From positions 1 through 40,910 of the forward strand of contig NZ_BCUU01000046.1 of NCBI RefSeq assembly GCF_001591385.1: DNA of 40,910 bases. Reading direction: 5' to 3'. The notes beneath the pieces are model-generated. The model was given only the letters and a program-made list of their open reading frames with translations, was not told where the DNA came from and searched no databases. Made by a program: the position numbers and the translations under genes. Of this stretch, positions 1 through 7,605 are shown piece by piece. Source of the stretch: Variovorax soli NBRC 106424 (GTDB taxonomy: Bacteria; Pseudomonadota; Gammaproteobacteria; Burkholderiales; Burkholderiaceae_C). Position 1 is the first letter of the stretch; each line of letters opens with the position of its first letter.

Positions 1-2
1 GG

Positions 3-458
3 CACCTGCGCTGGTTCGCCCAGCGCGGGCATCCGGTCACGGGCGTCGACCGCTCGGCCGAGGCGCTGGCCAGCGCCGGCGCCTTCGGGCAGACCGTCCT
101 GGCCGACATCGAGAACGGGCCCTGGCCCTTCGCCGGCCAGGCCTTCGACGCCGTCGTCGTCACCAACTACCTCTGGCGCGCGCGGCTGCCGGACATCATC
201 CAGGCCGTGGCGCCGGGCGGCCTGCTCCTCTACGAAACCTTCGCCCAGGGCAACGAGAGCGTCGGCAAGCCCTCGCGCCCCGACTTCCTGCTGGCGCCCG
301 GGGAACTGCTGCGTGCCTGCGACGGCCTGCGCGTGGTGGCGTACGAAGATGGTTTTCTGGACAGCCCCGAGCGCTTCGTCCAGCGCATTGCCGCCGTCCG
401 CGCGGCGCCGAACCCGGGGGAAACCCCGCCCCGCTACCCGCTGCAAACGCAGGGCTGA
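3..458 (+). CDS. SAM-dependent methyltransferase, C-terminal part (5' truncated)
   Basis: The reading frame is open from the left edge, so the start lies outside the window. About 151 residues remain. The visible N-terminal part reads as a class I Rossmann methyltransferase: a GHPVTGVDRSAEAL stretch fits the end of strand beta-2 with the acidic ribose-binding residue (VDRS), and FDAVVVTNYLWR fits the motif-IV strand. It is followed by APGGLLLYETF, a typical post-motif strand. The substrate cannot be inferred. The gene ends 63 bp before dapA on the same strand, but dapA has its own -10-like hexamer, so co-transcription is uncertain. Confidence 0.8.
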   Translation, partial: HLRWFAQRGHPVTGVDRSAEALASAGAFGQTVLADIENGPWPFAGQAFDAVVVTNYLWRARLPDIIQAVAPGGLLLYETFAQGNESVGKPSRPDFLLAPGELLRACDGLRVVAYEDGFLDSPERFVQRIAAVRAAPNPGETPPRYPLQTQG

Positions 459-485
459 GGCTCCCGCCCGGTCCGGCGGCGCCGG

Positions 486-491
486 TAGAAT
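486..491 (+). promoter_or_regulatory. Putative -10 hexamer TAGAAT upstream of dapA
   Basis: TAGAAT lies 30 bp before the dapA start. It matches five of six positions of the sigma-70 -10 consensus. No convincing -35 is visible at 17 bp spacing. The same hexamer recurs ahead of several other genes in this window. Confidence 0.4.
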
Positions 492-521
492 GAGGACTTT
501 TCGTCCTAAAGAGACTCCCCC

Positions 522-1412
522 TTGCAGCAACTGACTGGCAGCATCGTCGCGCTCGTGACGCCGATGCATGAAGACGGAAGCGTCGACTACCCGGCCCTGC
601 GCCGCCTGATCGACTGGCACATCGAAGAAGGCACCGACTGCCTCGGCGTGGTCGGGACCACCGGCGAGTCGCCCACGGTCAACGTCGAAGAGCATTGCGA
701 AATCATCCGCGTCTCGGTCGAGCAGGCCAAGGGGCGTGTGCCCGTCATGGCGGGCTGCGGTGCCAACTCCACGCAGGAGGCCATCGAACTGGCCAAGTTC
801 GCCAAGGGCGTGGGCGCCGACTCGCAACTGCAGGTGGTGCCCTACTACAACAAGCCCACGCAAGAGGGCCAGTACCGGCACTTCAAGGCCATTGCCGAAG
901 CCGTGGGCGACCTGCCCATCGTGCTGTACAACGTGCCCGGGCGCACCGTGGCCGATATGGCGCACGACACCGTGCTGCGCCTGGCGCAGGTGCCCGGCAT
1001 CGTGGGCATCAAGGAAGCCACCGGCAACATCGAGCGTGCGCAGTGGCTCATTCGCGAAGTGCCCAAGGAATTCGCCGTGTACTCGGGCGACGACCCGACC
1101 GCCGTGGCACTCATGCTGTGCGGCGGCCAGGGCAACATCAGCGTCACGGCCAACGTGGCGCCGCGCAAGATGCACGAGCTGTGCATGGCCGCCATCGCCG
1201 GCGACGCGCGCCGCGCCATGCAGATCCAGATGGAACTTCTGCCGCTGCACCGGCATCTGTTCGTGGAGCCCAATCCCATTCCGGTGAAGTGGGCCATGTC
1301 CCGGCTCGGGCTGTGCGGCGGCGCCATGCGCCTGCCCCTGACCGAGCTGTCCGAAGGGGCTCGCCCCGTGGTTGAAGCCGCTCTGCGCCAGAGCGGCCTG
1401 CTCAAGGATTAG
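522..1412 (+). CDS. dapA: 4-hydroxy-tetrahydrodipicolinate synthase
   Basis: This class I lyase condenses pyruvate with L-aspartate-4-semialdehyde, the committed step of the lysine and meso-diaminopimelate pathway in the cytoplasm. The protein has 296 residues, normal for the family. The TIM-barrel landmarks are present: GTTGES at 45-50, YNVPGRT with the proton-relay Tyr136 and carboxylate-binding Arg141, and the Schiff-base Lys164 in GIKEATGN. The start is a TTG at 522 preceded by an AAAGAGA ribosome-binding site. No ATG fits the conserved N-terminus ([12 protein letters not shown]). bamC follows about 105 bp downstream, the same dapA-bamC order as in E. coli (where bamC was called nlpB or dapX). 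Confidence 0.97.
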   Translation: MQQLTGSIVALVTPMHEDGSVDYPALRRLIDWHIEEGTDCLGVVGTTGESPTVNVEEHCEIIRVSVEQAKGRVPVMAGCGANSTQEAIELAKFAKGVGADSQLQVVPYYNKPTQEGQYRHFKAIAEAVGDLPIVLYNVPGRTVADMAHDTVLRLAQVPGIVGIKEATGNIERAQWLIREVPKEFAVYSGDDPTAVALMLCGGQGNISVTANVAPRKMHELCMAAIAGDARRAMQIQMELLPLHRHLFVEPNPIPVKWAMSRLGLCGGAMRLPLTELSEGARPVVEAALRQSGLLKD

Positions 1413-1517
1413 TCGACAAGCCCCCACGACGTCACAAAAGCCGGCACCCCCGCGCGACCCGCGTCCAAGACCGGCCACATAGAGCGCCAAAGCGCCCCCT
1501 CAATCAGGAAGAACACC

Positions 1518-2603
1518 TTGAAAACTCTTTCGCGCCTCGCGTTGCTGGCTCTTGCTGCCAGCCTTGCCGCCTGCTCCGTGTTCGAGAGCGACAAGATCGA
1601 CTACAAGAGCGCCGGCAAGGTGCCGACGCTGGAAGTCCCGCCCGATCTCACCCAGCTCACCAAGGACAACCGCTACGCGATTCCCGGCGGCGGCGTGTCG
1701 GCCAACGCCATGCAGGCGGGCCTGGCCAATGCGCCCAGCCAGCCCGCGGCAGCGAACGTGATCGGCGACGTGCGCATGGAGCGCAACGGCACGCAACGCT
1801 GGCTGGTGGTCGACCGCGCGCCCGAGCAGCTCTGGGATTCCATTCGCGATTTCTGGCAGGAAAACGGCTTCTTGCTCACCACCGACCAGCGCAACATCGG
1901 CATCATGGAAACCGACTGGGCCGAGAACCGCGCCAAGCTGCCGCAGGACATCATCCGCGGCACGCTGGGCAAGCTGGTGGATTCCATCTACTCCACCGGC
2001 GAACTGGACCGCTTCCGCACGCGGCTGGAAAAGTCGGGCAACGGCACCGAAATCTTCGTGACCCATCGCGGCATGATCGAGGTCTATTCCAACAGCGCCA
2101 AGGACCAGACCGTCTGGCAACCGCGCCCGGCCGACCCCGAGCTCGAAAACGAATTCCTGCGCCGCCTGATGGTCAAGCTTGGCGTGCCGCAGGAGCAGTC
2201 GAAGGCCATGATGGCCGCCGGTGCGCCCGCCGCGGCGCAGCGTGCCGTGGTCAGCAACGAGGGTGGCGTGCCCACCGTGCGCATCAACGAAAGCTTCGAC
2301 CGCGCCTGGCGCCGCGTCGGCCTCACGCTCGACCGCACCGGCTTCACCGTGGAAGACCGCGACCGCGCGGCCGGCACGTACTTCGTGCGCTACGTGCCGC
2401 CGGACCGCAAGGAGCCCGGCACCTGGGCCAAGATCCTGAGCTTCGGCCAGGCCGGCAAGGATCTGAAGCCGCTGAAGCTGCGCGTGCAGGTCAAGAGCCA
2501 GGCGGACGTGAGCACCGTCAGCGTGCTCACCGAAGCCGGCGCGCCCGACACCAGCGACAACGCCAAGAAGATCGTCCAGGTCATTGCCGACGACATGAAG
2601 TGA
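1518..2603 (+). CDS. bamC: Outer membrane assembly lipoprotein BamC
   Basis: This is a lipoprotein subunit of the BAM complex, which inserts beta-barrel proteins into the outer membrane. The protein has 361 residues. It starts with a signal peptide and lipobox (LAAC, Cys19), then a low-complexity unstructured segment (SAGKVPTLEVPPDLTQL) that in BamC contacts BamD. Two helix-grip domains follow, the first around 95-210 and the second around 245-361. The start is TTG at 1518 behind AGGAAG; the peptide from there begins MKTLSRLALLALAAS, a good signal sequence. The stop overlaps the next gene by 4 bp, implying translational coupling. It is assigned from lipobox, domain layout and position after dapA. 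Confidence 0.9.
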   Translation: MKTLSRLALLALAASLAACSVFESDKIDYKSAGKVPTLEVPPDLTQLTKDNRYAIPGGGVSANAMQAGLANAPSQPAAANVIGDVRMERNGTQRWLVVDRAPEQLWDSIRDFWQENGFLLTTDQRNIGIMETDWAENRAKLPQDIIRGTLGKLVDSIYSTGELDRFRTRLEKSGNGTEIFVTHRGMIEVYSNSAKDQTVWQPRPADPELENEFLRRLMVKLGVPQEQSKAMMAAGAPAAAQRAVVSNEGGVPTVRINESFDRAWRRVGLTLDRTGFTVEDRDRAAGTYFVRYVPPDRKEPGTWAKILSFGQAGKDLKPLKLRVQVKSQADVSTVSVLTEAGAPDTSDNAKKIVQVIADDMK

Positions 2604-3376
2604 TCCGGTTCCGCAGCCTGGGCAGCGGCAGCGCGGGCAACGCCACGCTGATCGAGGCCGGCAACGGCCTTTCCACCAGCCGCGTGCTGGTGGACTGCGG
2701 CTTCGGCCTGCGCCACCTGGAAGCGCGCCTCGCGCGCGCGGGCCTCGCGGCCACCGACATCGACGCCGTCTTCATCACGCATGAACACGGCGACCACATC
2801 GGTTGCGCACATGCCTTCTCCCGGCGCCACGGCGTGGCCGTCTGGATGAGCGAAGGCACCTGGCTGGCGAGCGGCTCGCGCGACTACGAAGGACGCCTGC
2901 GCTTTGCACGCGACGGCGAGGCGATCGAAGTCGGCGAGCTGCAGTTGCGCCCCTTCACCGTGCCGCACGATGCGCGCGAGCCGCTGCAACTGCGCTGCAC
3001 CGATGGCGCCCGCCACCTGGGCGTGCTCACCGACCTGGGCCATGCCACGCCCTACGTGATCGCCCAGCTCGCCGGCCTCGACTCGCTGCTGCTGGAGTTC
3101 AACCACGACACGGACATGCTCGCCGTGTCGAGCTACCCGCCCTTTCTCAAGCAGCGAGTGGGCGGCAAGTGGGGGCACCTGTCGAACAATGCAGCATCGG
3201 ATATTGCGCAGGCGCTGTGCCACAGCCACATGCGCCACCTGGTGGCAGCCCACCTGAGCGAGCAGAACAACAAGCCCGAGATCGTGCGCCAGGCCATGGC
3301 GCAGGTGCTGGGCGCGAGCGCCGACGAGATGCTGACGGCGAACGCGGCCGACGGAACGCCCTGGCTGGACGTTTAG
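2600..3376 (+). CDS. MBL-fold metallo-hydrolase (WalJ/YycJ-like)
   Basis: This is a metallo-beta-lactamase-fold protein of 258 residues with the metal-binding HxHxDH motif at His61, His63, Asp65 and His66 (ITHEHGDHIG). The N-terminal RFRSLGSGSAGNATLIE is typical of the YycJ/WalJ branch, whose members are suspected nucleases or phosphodiesterases. The substrate here is unknown. The start is a GTG at 2600 overlapping the bamC TGA, so it is translationally coupled to bamC. The gene ends just before a strong bidirectional terminator. Confidence 0.88.
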   Translation: MIRFRSLGSGSAGNATLIEAGNGLSTSRVLVDCGFGLRHLEARLARAGLAATDIDAVFITHEHGDHIGCAHAFSRRHGVAVWMSEGTWLASGSRDYEGRLRFARDGEAIEVGELQLRPFTVPHDAREPLQLRCTDGARHLGVLTDLGHATPYVIAQLAGLDSLLLEFNHDTDMLAVSSYPPFLKQRVGGKWGHLSNNAASDIAQALCHSHMRHLVAAHLSEQNNKPEIVRQAMAQVLGASADEMLTANAADGTPWLDV

Positions 3377-3403
3377 TTGCGCCTGTTCGCGACGCGCAAA
3401 GAA

Positions 3404-3429
3404 CAAAAGCCGCCCGAGGGCGGCTTTTG
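3404..3429. terminator. Bidirectional rho-independent terminator
   Basis: A perfect 12-bp stem (CAAAAGCCGCCC paired with GGGCGGCTTTTG) closes on a 2-nt loop, so the real loop opens further. A-rich and T-rich flanks lie on opposite sides, so it serves both strands. It sits between the convergent metallo-hydrolase (ends 3376) and lipoprotein gene (ends 3449). Confidence 0.9.
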
Positions 3430-3448
3430 TCTTGGCAGACAGGCCCGG

Positions 3449-3754
3449 CTATTCCTTCTTGGGCGCGTTCGCGGCGGCGTCGGCTGCCGCCTTGCGTGCA
3501 GCCTCGACGGCCTTGTTGGCTTCATCCAGCGCGGCTTGCGAATCGGGCGCCGGCGTGCCGGGCGTTGCAGCCGGGGCAGCTGGCGCGGCAGGTGCAGGTG
3601 TGGCGGCCGGGGCAGCCGGCGCAGGCGAAGGTGCGGGGGTGACGGCAGCAGGCGGCGGCGTGCTCACGGACGGTGCCGCGCCTTCCTGCTTGTTGCAGGC
3701 GGTCAGCGCAGCTGCACCGACCAACGATGCGATCAGCCAGACGGACTTGTTCAT
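3449..3754 (-). CDS. Small Ala/Pro-rich lipoprotein, unknown function
   Basis: The predicted protein has 101 residues. Residues 1-20 form a lipoprotein signal (MNKSVWLIASLVGAAALTAC; lipobox LTAC, Cys20). Residues 24-70 are an extended Ala-Pro-Thr linker with repeated PAAPA and ATPAP units. Residues 71-98 form an Ala-rich amphipathic helix (ALDEANKAVEAARKAAADAA). This layout suggests an envelope tether with a helical end, in the manner of Lpp-like proteins or peptidoglycan-spanning spacers, but no family is recognised. The start is supported by a consensus AAGGAG 8 bp upstream. The longer open frame upstream lacks a better signal. Confidence 0.8.
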   Translation of the reverse strand: MNKSVWLIASLVGAAALTACNKQEGAAPSVSTPPPAAVTPAPSPAPAAPAATPAPAAPAAPAATPGTPAPDSQAALDEANKAVEAARKAAADAAANAPKKE

Positions 3755-3791
3755 GCATGCTCCTTGGAGATTTCGAATCGAGAACGAAAAA

Positions 3792-3797
3792 ATTCTA
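3792..3797 (-). promoter_or_regulatory. Putative -10 hexamer TAGAAT for the small lipoprotein gene
   Basis: Read on the minus strand, TAGAAT is 37 bp before the lipoprotein start codon, leaving room for a normal leader with the AAGGAG site. The -35 is not obvious. Confidence 0.35.
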
Positions 3798-3858
3798 GAT
3801 CGCGATCCATCGGGCATGCCCCGCGCGGCGTGTATCAAAGGGTGTTCGCGGCCTTGGC

Positions 3859-4374
3859 CTACAGGCCGAGCGTCGTGATCGGAAAGCCTTCGCGGCTCGC
3901 ACGCAAACATTCGTCTAACGCTTCGCGCAGCGCGCGGCGCCCCATGGCATCGGTGCCGCTGTGGCCGCGGCAACGTTCGGCGTCGAGGCGCCGCAATGCC
4001 CAGGTCGGGGTCCAGATGGCACTGGGCACGGCCGGCAATCCGGCACCGCGGCAGACGCGCGCATCGACGATGTGGCCCCACATGCGGCGCCAGTGCACGA
4101 AGCGCGCATGATGCCGCTCGAACACATCGAAGCGTTCAGCCAGGAGCGTCAGCCGGCGCCCGGCGGACGACCACTGCTGCAGCGCCTCGGCCACGGCCCG
4201 CTCGCCCAGCGGCCAGTCGGCAAAGTCGGCGTCGCTCCAGACCCATTCGCGCCAGCCCTCGCGCGCCGCTGCTTCGATGGCCTGGCGAATGAGCTGCGCA
4301 AATTCCTCCGGGCCCGAGAAGGGGCCGGACGCCAGCGTGGCGCCGTTCGATGATGCGTCGTCATTGCTCGGCAT
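3859..4374 (-). CDS. Conserved-looking hypothetical protein coupled to roxA
   Basis: The protein has 171 residues, no signal peptide and no membrane segment, and is rich in Trp, Arg and Asp. I recognise no family. Visible segments are an N-terminal helix (FAQLIRQAIEAAAREGW), a WREWVWSDADFADWPLGERAV stretch, and a HARFVHWRRMWGHIVDARVCRG stretch with clustered aromatic and basic residues. Its first 14 bp overlap the 3' end of roxA in a different frame, so the two are very probably co-transcribed and coupled. A role linked to RoxA or ribosome modification is possible from position only. Confidence 0.7.
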   Translation of the reverse strand: MPSNDDASSNGATLASGPFSGPEEFAQLIRQAIEAAAREGWREWVWSDADFADWPLGERAVAEALQQWSSAGRRLTLLAERFDVFERHHARFVHWRRMWGHIVDARVCRGAGLPAVPSAIWTPTWALRRLDAERCRGHSGTDAMGRRALREALDECLRASREGFPITTLGL

Positions 4375-5524
4375 GGGCCCACCCCGCTTCGCACCAGTCG
4401 GCCAGGAGTTCCAGCGCGCCGTCGCTCGCGCGCGCCAGGTCCCTGGCCTGCAGTTCGCGCCGGTCGGCCAGGCGCCGCATCAGCGTGGCGTCCCGCCCGC
4501 CGGCCAGAAAGCTCTCGCCGTTGATGTAGATGTGGCGTGCGTCGTAGAGCATGCGGGTGCGGCGATCGAGCACCACGCGCTGCCAGGGCTGCGGCGGCAC
4601 GTCGCCGTCATCGTCGAACCACACGTTGGCCTTGGGCTCGGTCATGGACTCGCCAAGCGCACGCTCGATGGCGTCGGGCGAGCGCAGCGCCAGCGCGACG
4701 GCCTCGCGCGCGAAGGCCTGCAGTTCAGCCGGCATGGCTGCGGGCGCCTCGACCGCTGCCTGGCCGGGATCGCGGTAGTGCGTGTGCGCCGTCTGGGCAA
4801 CGGGCGCGTGCTCCAGCTCTTCCGCATGCGCCTCGGCCACGCGCGCCAGCAGATCGGCACCCAGGTGCCGCTTGGCGGGCGAACGCAGGCCGATGGAATA
4901 GGTCATGCAATCCGTACCCTCGGCCACGCCGTCGTGTGCATAGCGCGGCGGCAGGTAGAGCATGTCGCCGGGCTCGAGAACGAAGCTCTGCTCGGGCTCG
5001 AAGCGCTCCAGGATCTTCAGCGGCACGCCTTCCTGCAGCCGCATGTCGCGCTGGCGCCCGATGGACCAGCGGCGCCGGCCCGCCGCCTGCAGCAGAAAGA
5101 CGTCGTAGCTGTCGAAGTGCGGGCCCACGCCGCCCCGGTCGCTGGCGTAGCTGATCATCAGGTCGTCCAGCCGCGCATCCGGCAGGAAGCGGAACTGATT
5201 GAGCAAGTCATGGATGCCCTGGTGGTGCAGGTCCACACCCTGCACCAGCAGGGTCCAGCCGGGCTGCGTGGTGGGCGGCAGCGAACGGCGCCCGAAGGGC
5301 CCGTGGCGCAGCGTCCAGACCTGCCCGTTCTTGCCGCCATGCTGGATGAGCCGCGACTCAACGCCCTCTTGGCCAGCAAGGTCGAACAGCTGCGCACGCG
5401 GGATCGGTGGCACCATGTCGGGAACGGCGCCGCGAACCAGAAGCGGCTTCTTCTGCCAGTAACGGCGCATGAATTGCTGCGGGCTGATGCCGCCGAGCAG
5501 CGCCAGTGGCGTGTTGATGTCCAT
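4361..5524 (-). CDS. roxA: Ribosomal protein uL16 3-hydroxylase (YcfD/RoxA-type JmjC oxygenase)
   Basis: This is a 2-oxoglutarate/Fe(II)-dependent oxygenase of the bacterial YcfD/RoxA family, known to hydroxylate an arginine of ribosomal protein uL16. The protein has 387 residues, in the family range. The cupin/JmjC facial triad is visible: His136 and Asp138 in GPHFDSYDVF, and the distal His197 in PPRYAHDG. The N-terminal LGGISPQQFMRRYWQKKPLLVR is characteristic of the family. A winged-helix-like C-terminal region follows after about residue 280. The start codon is only 14 bp from that of the divergent SlyD-like gene, so its promoter must overlap the neighbour's coding sequence. Confidence 0.93.
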   Translation of the reverse strand: MDINTPLALLGGISPQQFMRRYWQKKPLLVRGAVPDMVPPIPRAQLFDLAGQEGVESRLIQHGGKNGQVWTLRHGPFGRRSLPPTTQPGWTLLVQGVDLHHQGIHDLLNQFRFLPDARLDDLMISYASDRGGVGPHFDSYDVFLLQAAGRRRWSIGRQRDMRLQEGVPLKILERFEPEQSFVLEPGDMLYLPPRYAHDGVAEGTDCMTYSIGLRSPAKRHLGADLLARVAEAHAEELEHAPVAQTAHTHYRDPGQAAVEAPAAMPAELQAFAREAVALALRSPDAIERALGESMTEPKANVWFDDDGDVPPQPWQRVVLDRRTRMLYDARHIYINGESFLAGGRDATLMRRLADRRELQARDLARASDGALELLADWCEAGWAHAEQ

Positions 5525-5538
5525 GGGACAATTCTCGT

Positions 5539-6063
5539 ATGGAAATCACTCAACAATGCGTGGTCGCACTGACCTGGAAACTGAAGGACACGCTGGGCGA
5601 GCTGCTCGATGAGCTGGACGAGCCGGTGGAATTCCTGGTGGGCGGCGACGACCTGCTCAAGCCCATCGAGGCCGCGCTTCAAGGCCACGAGCCCGGCGCG
5701 CAGCTGCAGCTGCACATCGAGCCGGAGGAGGCTTTCGGCGACTACGACGAGGAGTTCGTCTTCCTCGAGCCGCGCGCCATTTTCCCGAAGGAGCTGGAAG
5801 AAGGCATGACCTTCGACGGCAGTGCCCTGCCCAAGGGCAACAGCGGCACCCTGCCCGCCAACCTGCTCTACACCGTGACCGAGATCTACCCCGAGCACGT
5901 GGTGCTCGACGGCAACCATCCGCTGGCCGGCATCGCGCTGCGCCTGGAGCTGAAGGTGGAAGCGGTGCGCGAAGCCACCGAGGACGAGATCGGCCGCGGC
6001 ACCGCGGGCACGGGCTTCTTCAAGGTGCAGCCCATGGCGCCGGGCAACGACACGCTGCATTGA
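5539..6063 (+). CDS. SlyD-like FKBP-type peptidyl-prolyl isomerase
   Basis: This is a cytoplasmic prolyl cis-trans isomerase and chaperone of the SlyD class, 174 residues long. An FKBP half-domain (residues 1-70) surrounds an inserted flap of about 60 residues; the second half carries the SlyD signature DGNHPLAGIALRLELKV (around 133-149). An acidic EEAFGDYDEEFVF segment matches the SlyD family. The His/Cys-rich metal-binding tail of E. coli SlyD is absent: the protein ends PGNDTLH. The gene is divergent from roxA with 14 bp between start codons and is followed by a terminator. Confidence 0.9.
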   Translation: MEITQQCVVALTWKLKDTLGELLDELDEPVEFLVGGDDLLKPIEAALQGHEPGAQLQLHIEPEEAFGDYDEEFVFLEPRAIFPKELEEGMTFDGSALPKGNSGTLPANLLYTVTEIYPEHVVLDGNHPLAGIALRLELKVEAVREATEDEIGRGTAGTGFFKVQPMAPGNDTLH

Positions 6064-6086
6064 GCCGTCCCGGTTCGATGCACAGT

Positions 6087-6114
6087 AAAAAAGCCGGGCA
6101 GTGCCCGGCTTTTT
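6087..6114. terminator. Bidirectional rho-independent terminator
   Basis: The stem AAAAGCCGGGC pairs with GCCCGGCTTTT around a short AGT loop, with A and T runs on either side. It lies between the convergent SlyD-like gene (ends 6063) and glycine-zipper gene (ends 6134). Confidence 0.9.
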
Positions 6115-6133
6115 CTTTGGCGCGGCGAAGAAC

Positions 6134-6652
6134 TCAGACGCGCGTGATCTGGTTGCCGTCGATGCGCACGCGGTCGCCCACGCGCAGGTCGCCCGGGCTT
6201 TGCACGTCGAAGGCGCGGTAGTTGCCGTTGTCGGTCTGGATCGACACCCGGTAGCTCTGGTAGACGCGCGGCGAGCGGGTGTTGGCTTCGATGGCATTGC
6301 CCAGCAGGGCGCCGCCCACCACGCCCAGCACGGTGGCAGCCGCCTTGCCGCTGCCGCCGCCGACCTGGTGGCCGAGCACACCGCCCACCACCCCGCCGGT
6401 CACGGCGCCGACGCCGCTCTGGGGTCCGCCCGAGCTTTGCGTCTGGAGCACTTCGATGTTGACCACACGGCCGTAGGACACCTGCGGAACCGGCGTGCCG
6501 ACCACGGGGTAGGACGGGGCAGGCTCATAGGGGTAGGTGGCGGTCTGCTGGTAGTAGGGGGCCGGCGCCACGCAGGCGCTGAGTGCGGCAAGGGCCGCGG
6601 CGCCCAGGCCCAGGCGGCCGAGCATGCCCATTCGGTTGAGCATTTTTTTCAT
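6134..6652 (-). CDS. Glycine-zipper 2TM-domain lipoprotein (SlyB/PcP-like)
   Basis: This envelope lipoprotein has 172 residues. It has a signal peptide with lipobox LSAC (Cys27), then a Tyr/Pro-rich linker (YYQQTATYPYEPAPSYPVV). A glycine-zipper region follows around 85-130 (GAVTGGVVGGVLGHQVGGG and GVVGGALLGNAIE), then a C-terminal beta domain ending GDRVRIDGNQITRV. This order matches the SlyB/PcP 17-kDa outer-membrane lipoprotein family; SlyB is a PhoP-regulated envelope protein in enterics. The chosen start (MKKMLNRMG) is preceded by GAGGAG. The frame is open upstream, but those residues do not look like a signal peptide. Confidence 0.88.
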   Translation of the reverse strand: MKKMLNRMGMLGRLGLGAAALAALSACVAPAPYYQQTATYPYEPAPSYPVVGTPVPQVSYGRVVNIEVLQTQSSGGPQSGVGAVTGGVVGGVLGHQVGGGSGKAAATVLGVVGGALLGNAIEANTRSPRVYQSYRVSIQTDNGNYRAFDVQSPGDLRVGDRVRIDGNQITRV

Positions 6653-6790
6653 GATGGAGTTGCTCCTCGTTTCAGATCGATGCATGTGCAGGTCGCACTG
6701 CCGACACAACGCATCTCCTGTCGATTTCGAGCACAGGCTTGAACGGGCGGTTCCCGCCTTTACCTGGCGGAAACAACTCGGCGCCCGGCG

Positions 6791-7237
6791 TCAGTGCTTG
6801 CCGGTCGAACCGTAGCCGCCCTCGCCGCGCTCGCTGGGCGGAAACTCGTCCACCACGTTGAAGCGGGCCTGCACCACCGGCACGATGACCAGCTGGGCCA
6901 GCCGCTCCATGGGTTGCAGCACGAAGGGCACGTTGCTGCGGTTCCAGGCGCTCACCTTCAGTTCGCCCTGGTAGTCGCTGTCGATCAGGCCGACCAGGTT
7001 GCCCAGCACGATGCCGTGCTTGTGGCCCAGGCCCGAGCGCGGAAGGATCAGCGCCGCATAGCCAGGGTCGGCCAGGTGGATGGCAATGCCGGTGCCCACC
7101 AGCTGCCAGCCGTTGGGCTCCAGGGTGATGGGCGCATCGAGGCAGGCGCGCAGGTCCAGGCCGGCGCTGCCGGGCGTGGCATAGGCCGGCAGTTGTTCTG
7201 CCATGCGGGGGTCGAGGATTTTGACGTCGATTCTCAT
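6791..7237 (-). CDS. dut: Deoxyuridine 5'-triphosphate nucleotidohydrolase (dUTPase)
   Basis: This enzyme hydrolyses dUTP to dUMP and pyrophosphate, limiting uracil in DNA and feeding dTMP synthesis. The protein has 148 residues, typical of the trimeric enzyme. All five motifs are visible in order: [43 protein letters not shown] and the C-terminal P-loop-like [10 protein letters not shown]. The start codon overlaps the stop of the upstream 116-residue gene (ATGA arrangement). dut therefore belongs to the coaBC-unknown-dut operon, a known type of coaBC-dut linkage. Confidence 0.97.
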   Translation of the reverse strand: MRIDVKILDPRMAEQLPAYATPGSAGLDLRACLDAPITLEPNGWQLVGTGIAIHLADPGYAALILPRSGLGHKHGIVLGNLVGLIDSDYQGELKVSAWNRSNVPFVLQPMERLAQLVIVPVVQARFNVVDEFPPSERGEGGYGSTGKH

Positions 7238-7584
7238 TTTTTCGTCTTCTGCTGTTGCTGCTGCCGCGCCATCTCCTGCAGGTTGCCTTCGAGCTTCTTG
7301 AGGAGTTGGCGCAAGCCGCGTGTCAGCGGATGCTCGGTTGGGAGTTGCAGGCCGGGCGGGGCGAACAGCGCACGCGCCCGCTCGGCCGCTGCCGCATCGG
7401 CCCCGATGTGCCCTGAGGCGGAGGATTCGGCCTCAGGGGCGCCGGGCACCGGCGCGTCGATGGGCTGCAGGCCCTGCTGGCCGGCGCGCTGCGCCATCAG
7501 CTGGCGCTGCGCAGCCTGCGCCGTCAGGCGCTCCACATAGCTGGCGAAGTCGCCATTGGGCGGGGTGTCCCAGGAGGAGTGCAT
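7234..7584 (-). CDS. Hypothetical protein between coaBC and dut
   Basis: The protein has 116 residues and is soluble. It is rich in Gln, Ala and Pro in the middle, has an amphipathic stretch around 86-105 ([19 protein letters not shown]), and ends in five glutamines plus basic residues. No domain is recognised. It overlaps dut by 4 bp and starts about 20 bp after coaBC, so it sits inside that operon and is very likely translated. The C-terminal helix and charged tail could support oligomerisation or nucleic-acid contact, but nothing shows this directly. Confidence 0.7.
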   Translation of the reverse strand: MHSSWDTPPNGDFASYVERLTAQAAQRQLMAQRAGQQGLQPIDAPVPGAPEAESSASGHIGADAAAAERARALFAPPGLQLPTEHPLTRGLRQLLKKLEGNLQEMARQQQQQKTKK

Positions 7585-7605
7585 GGCTCAGGAGCCGAAG
7601 TGCGG

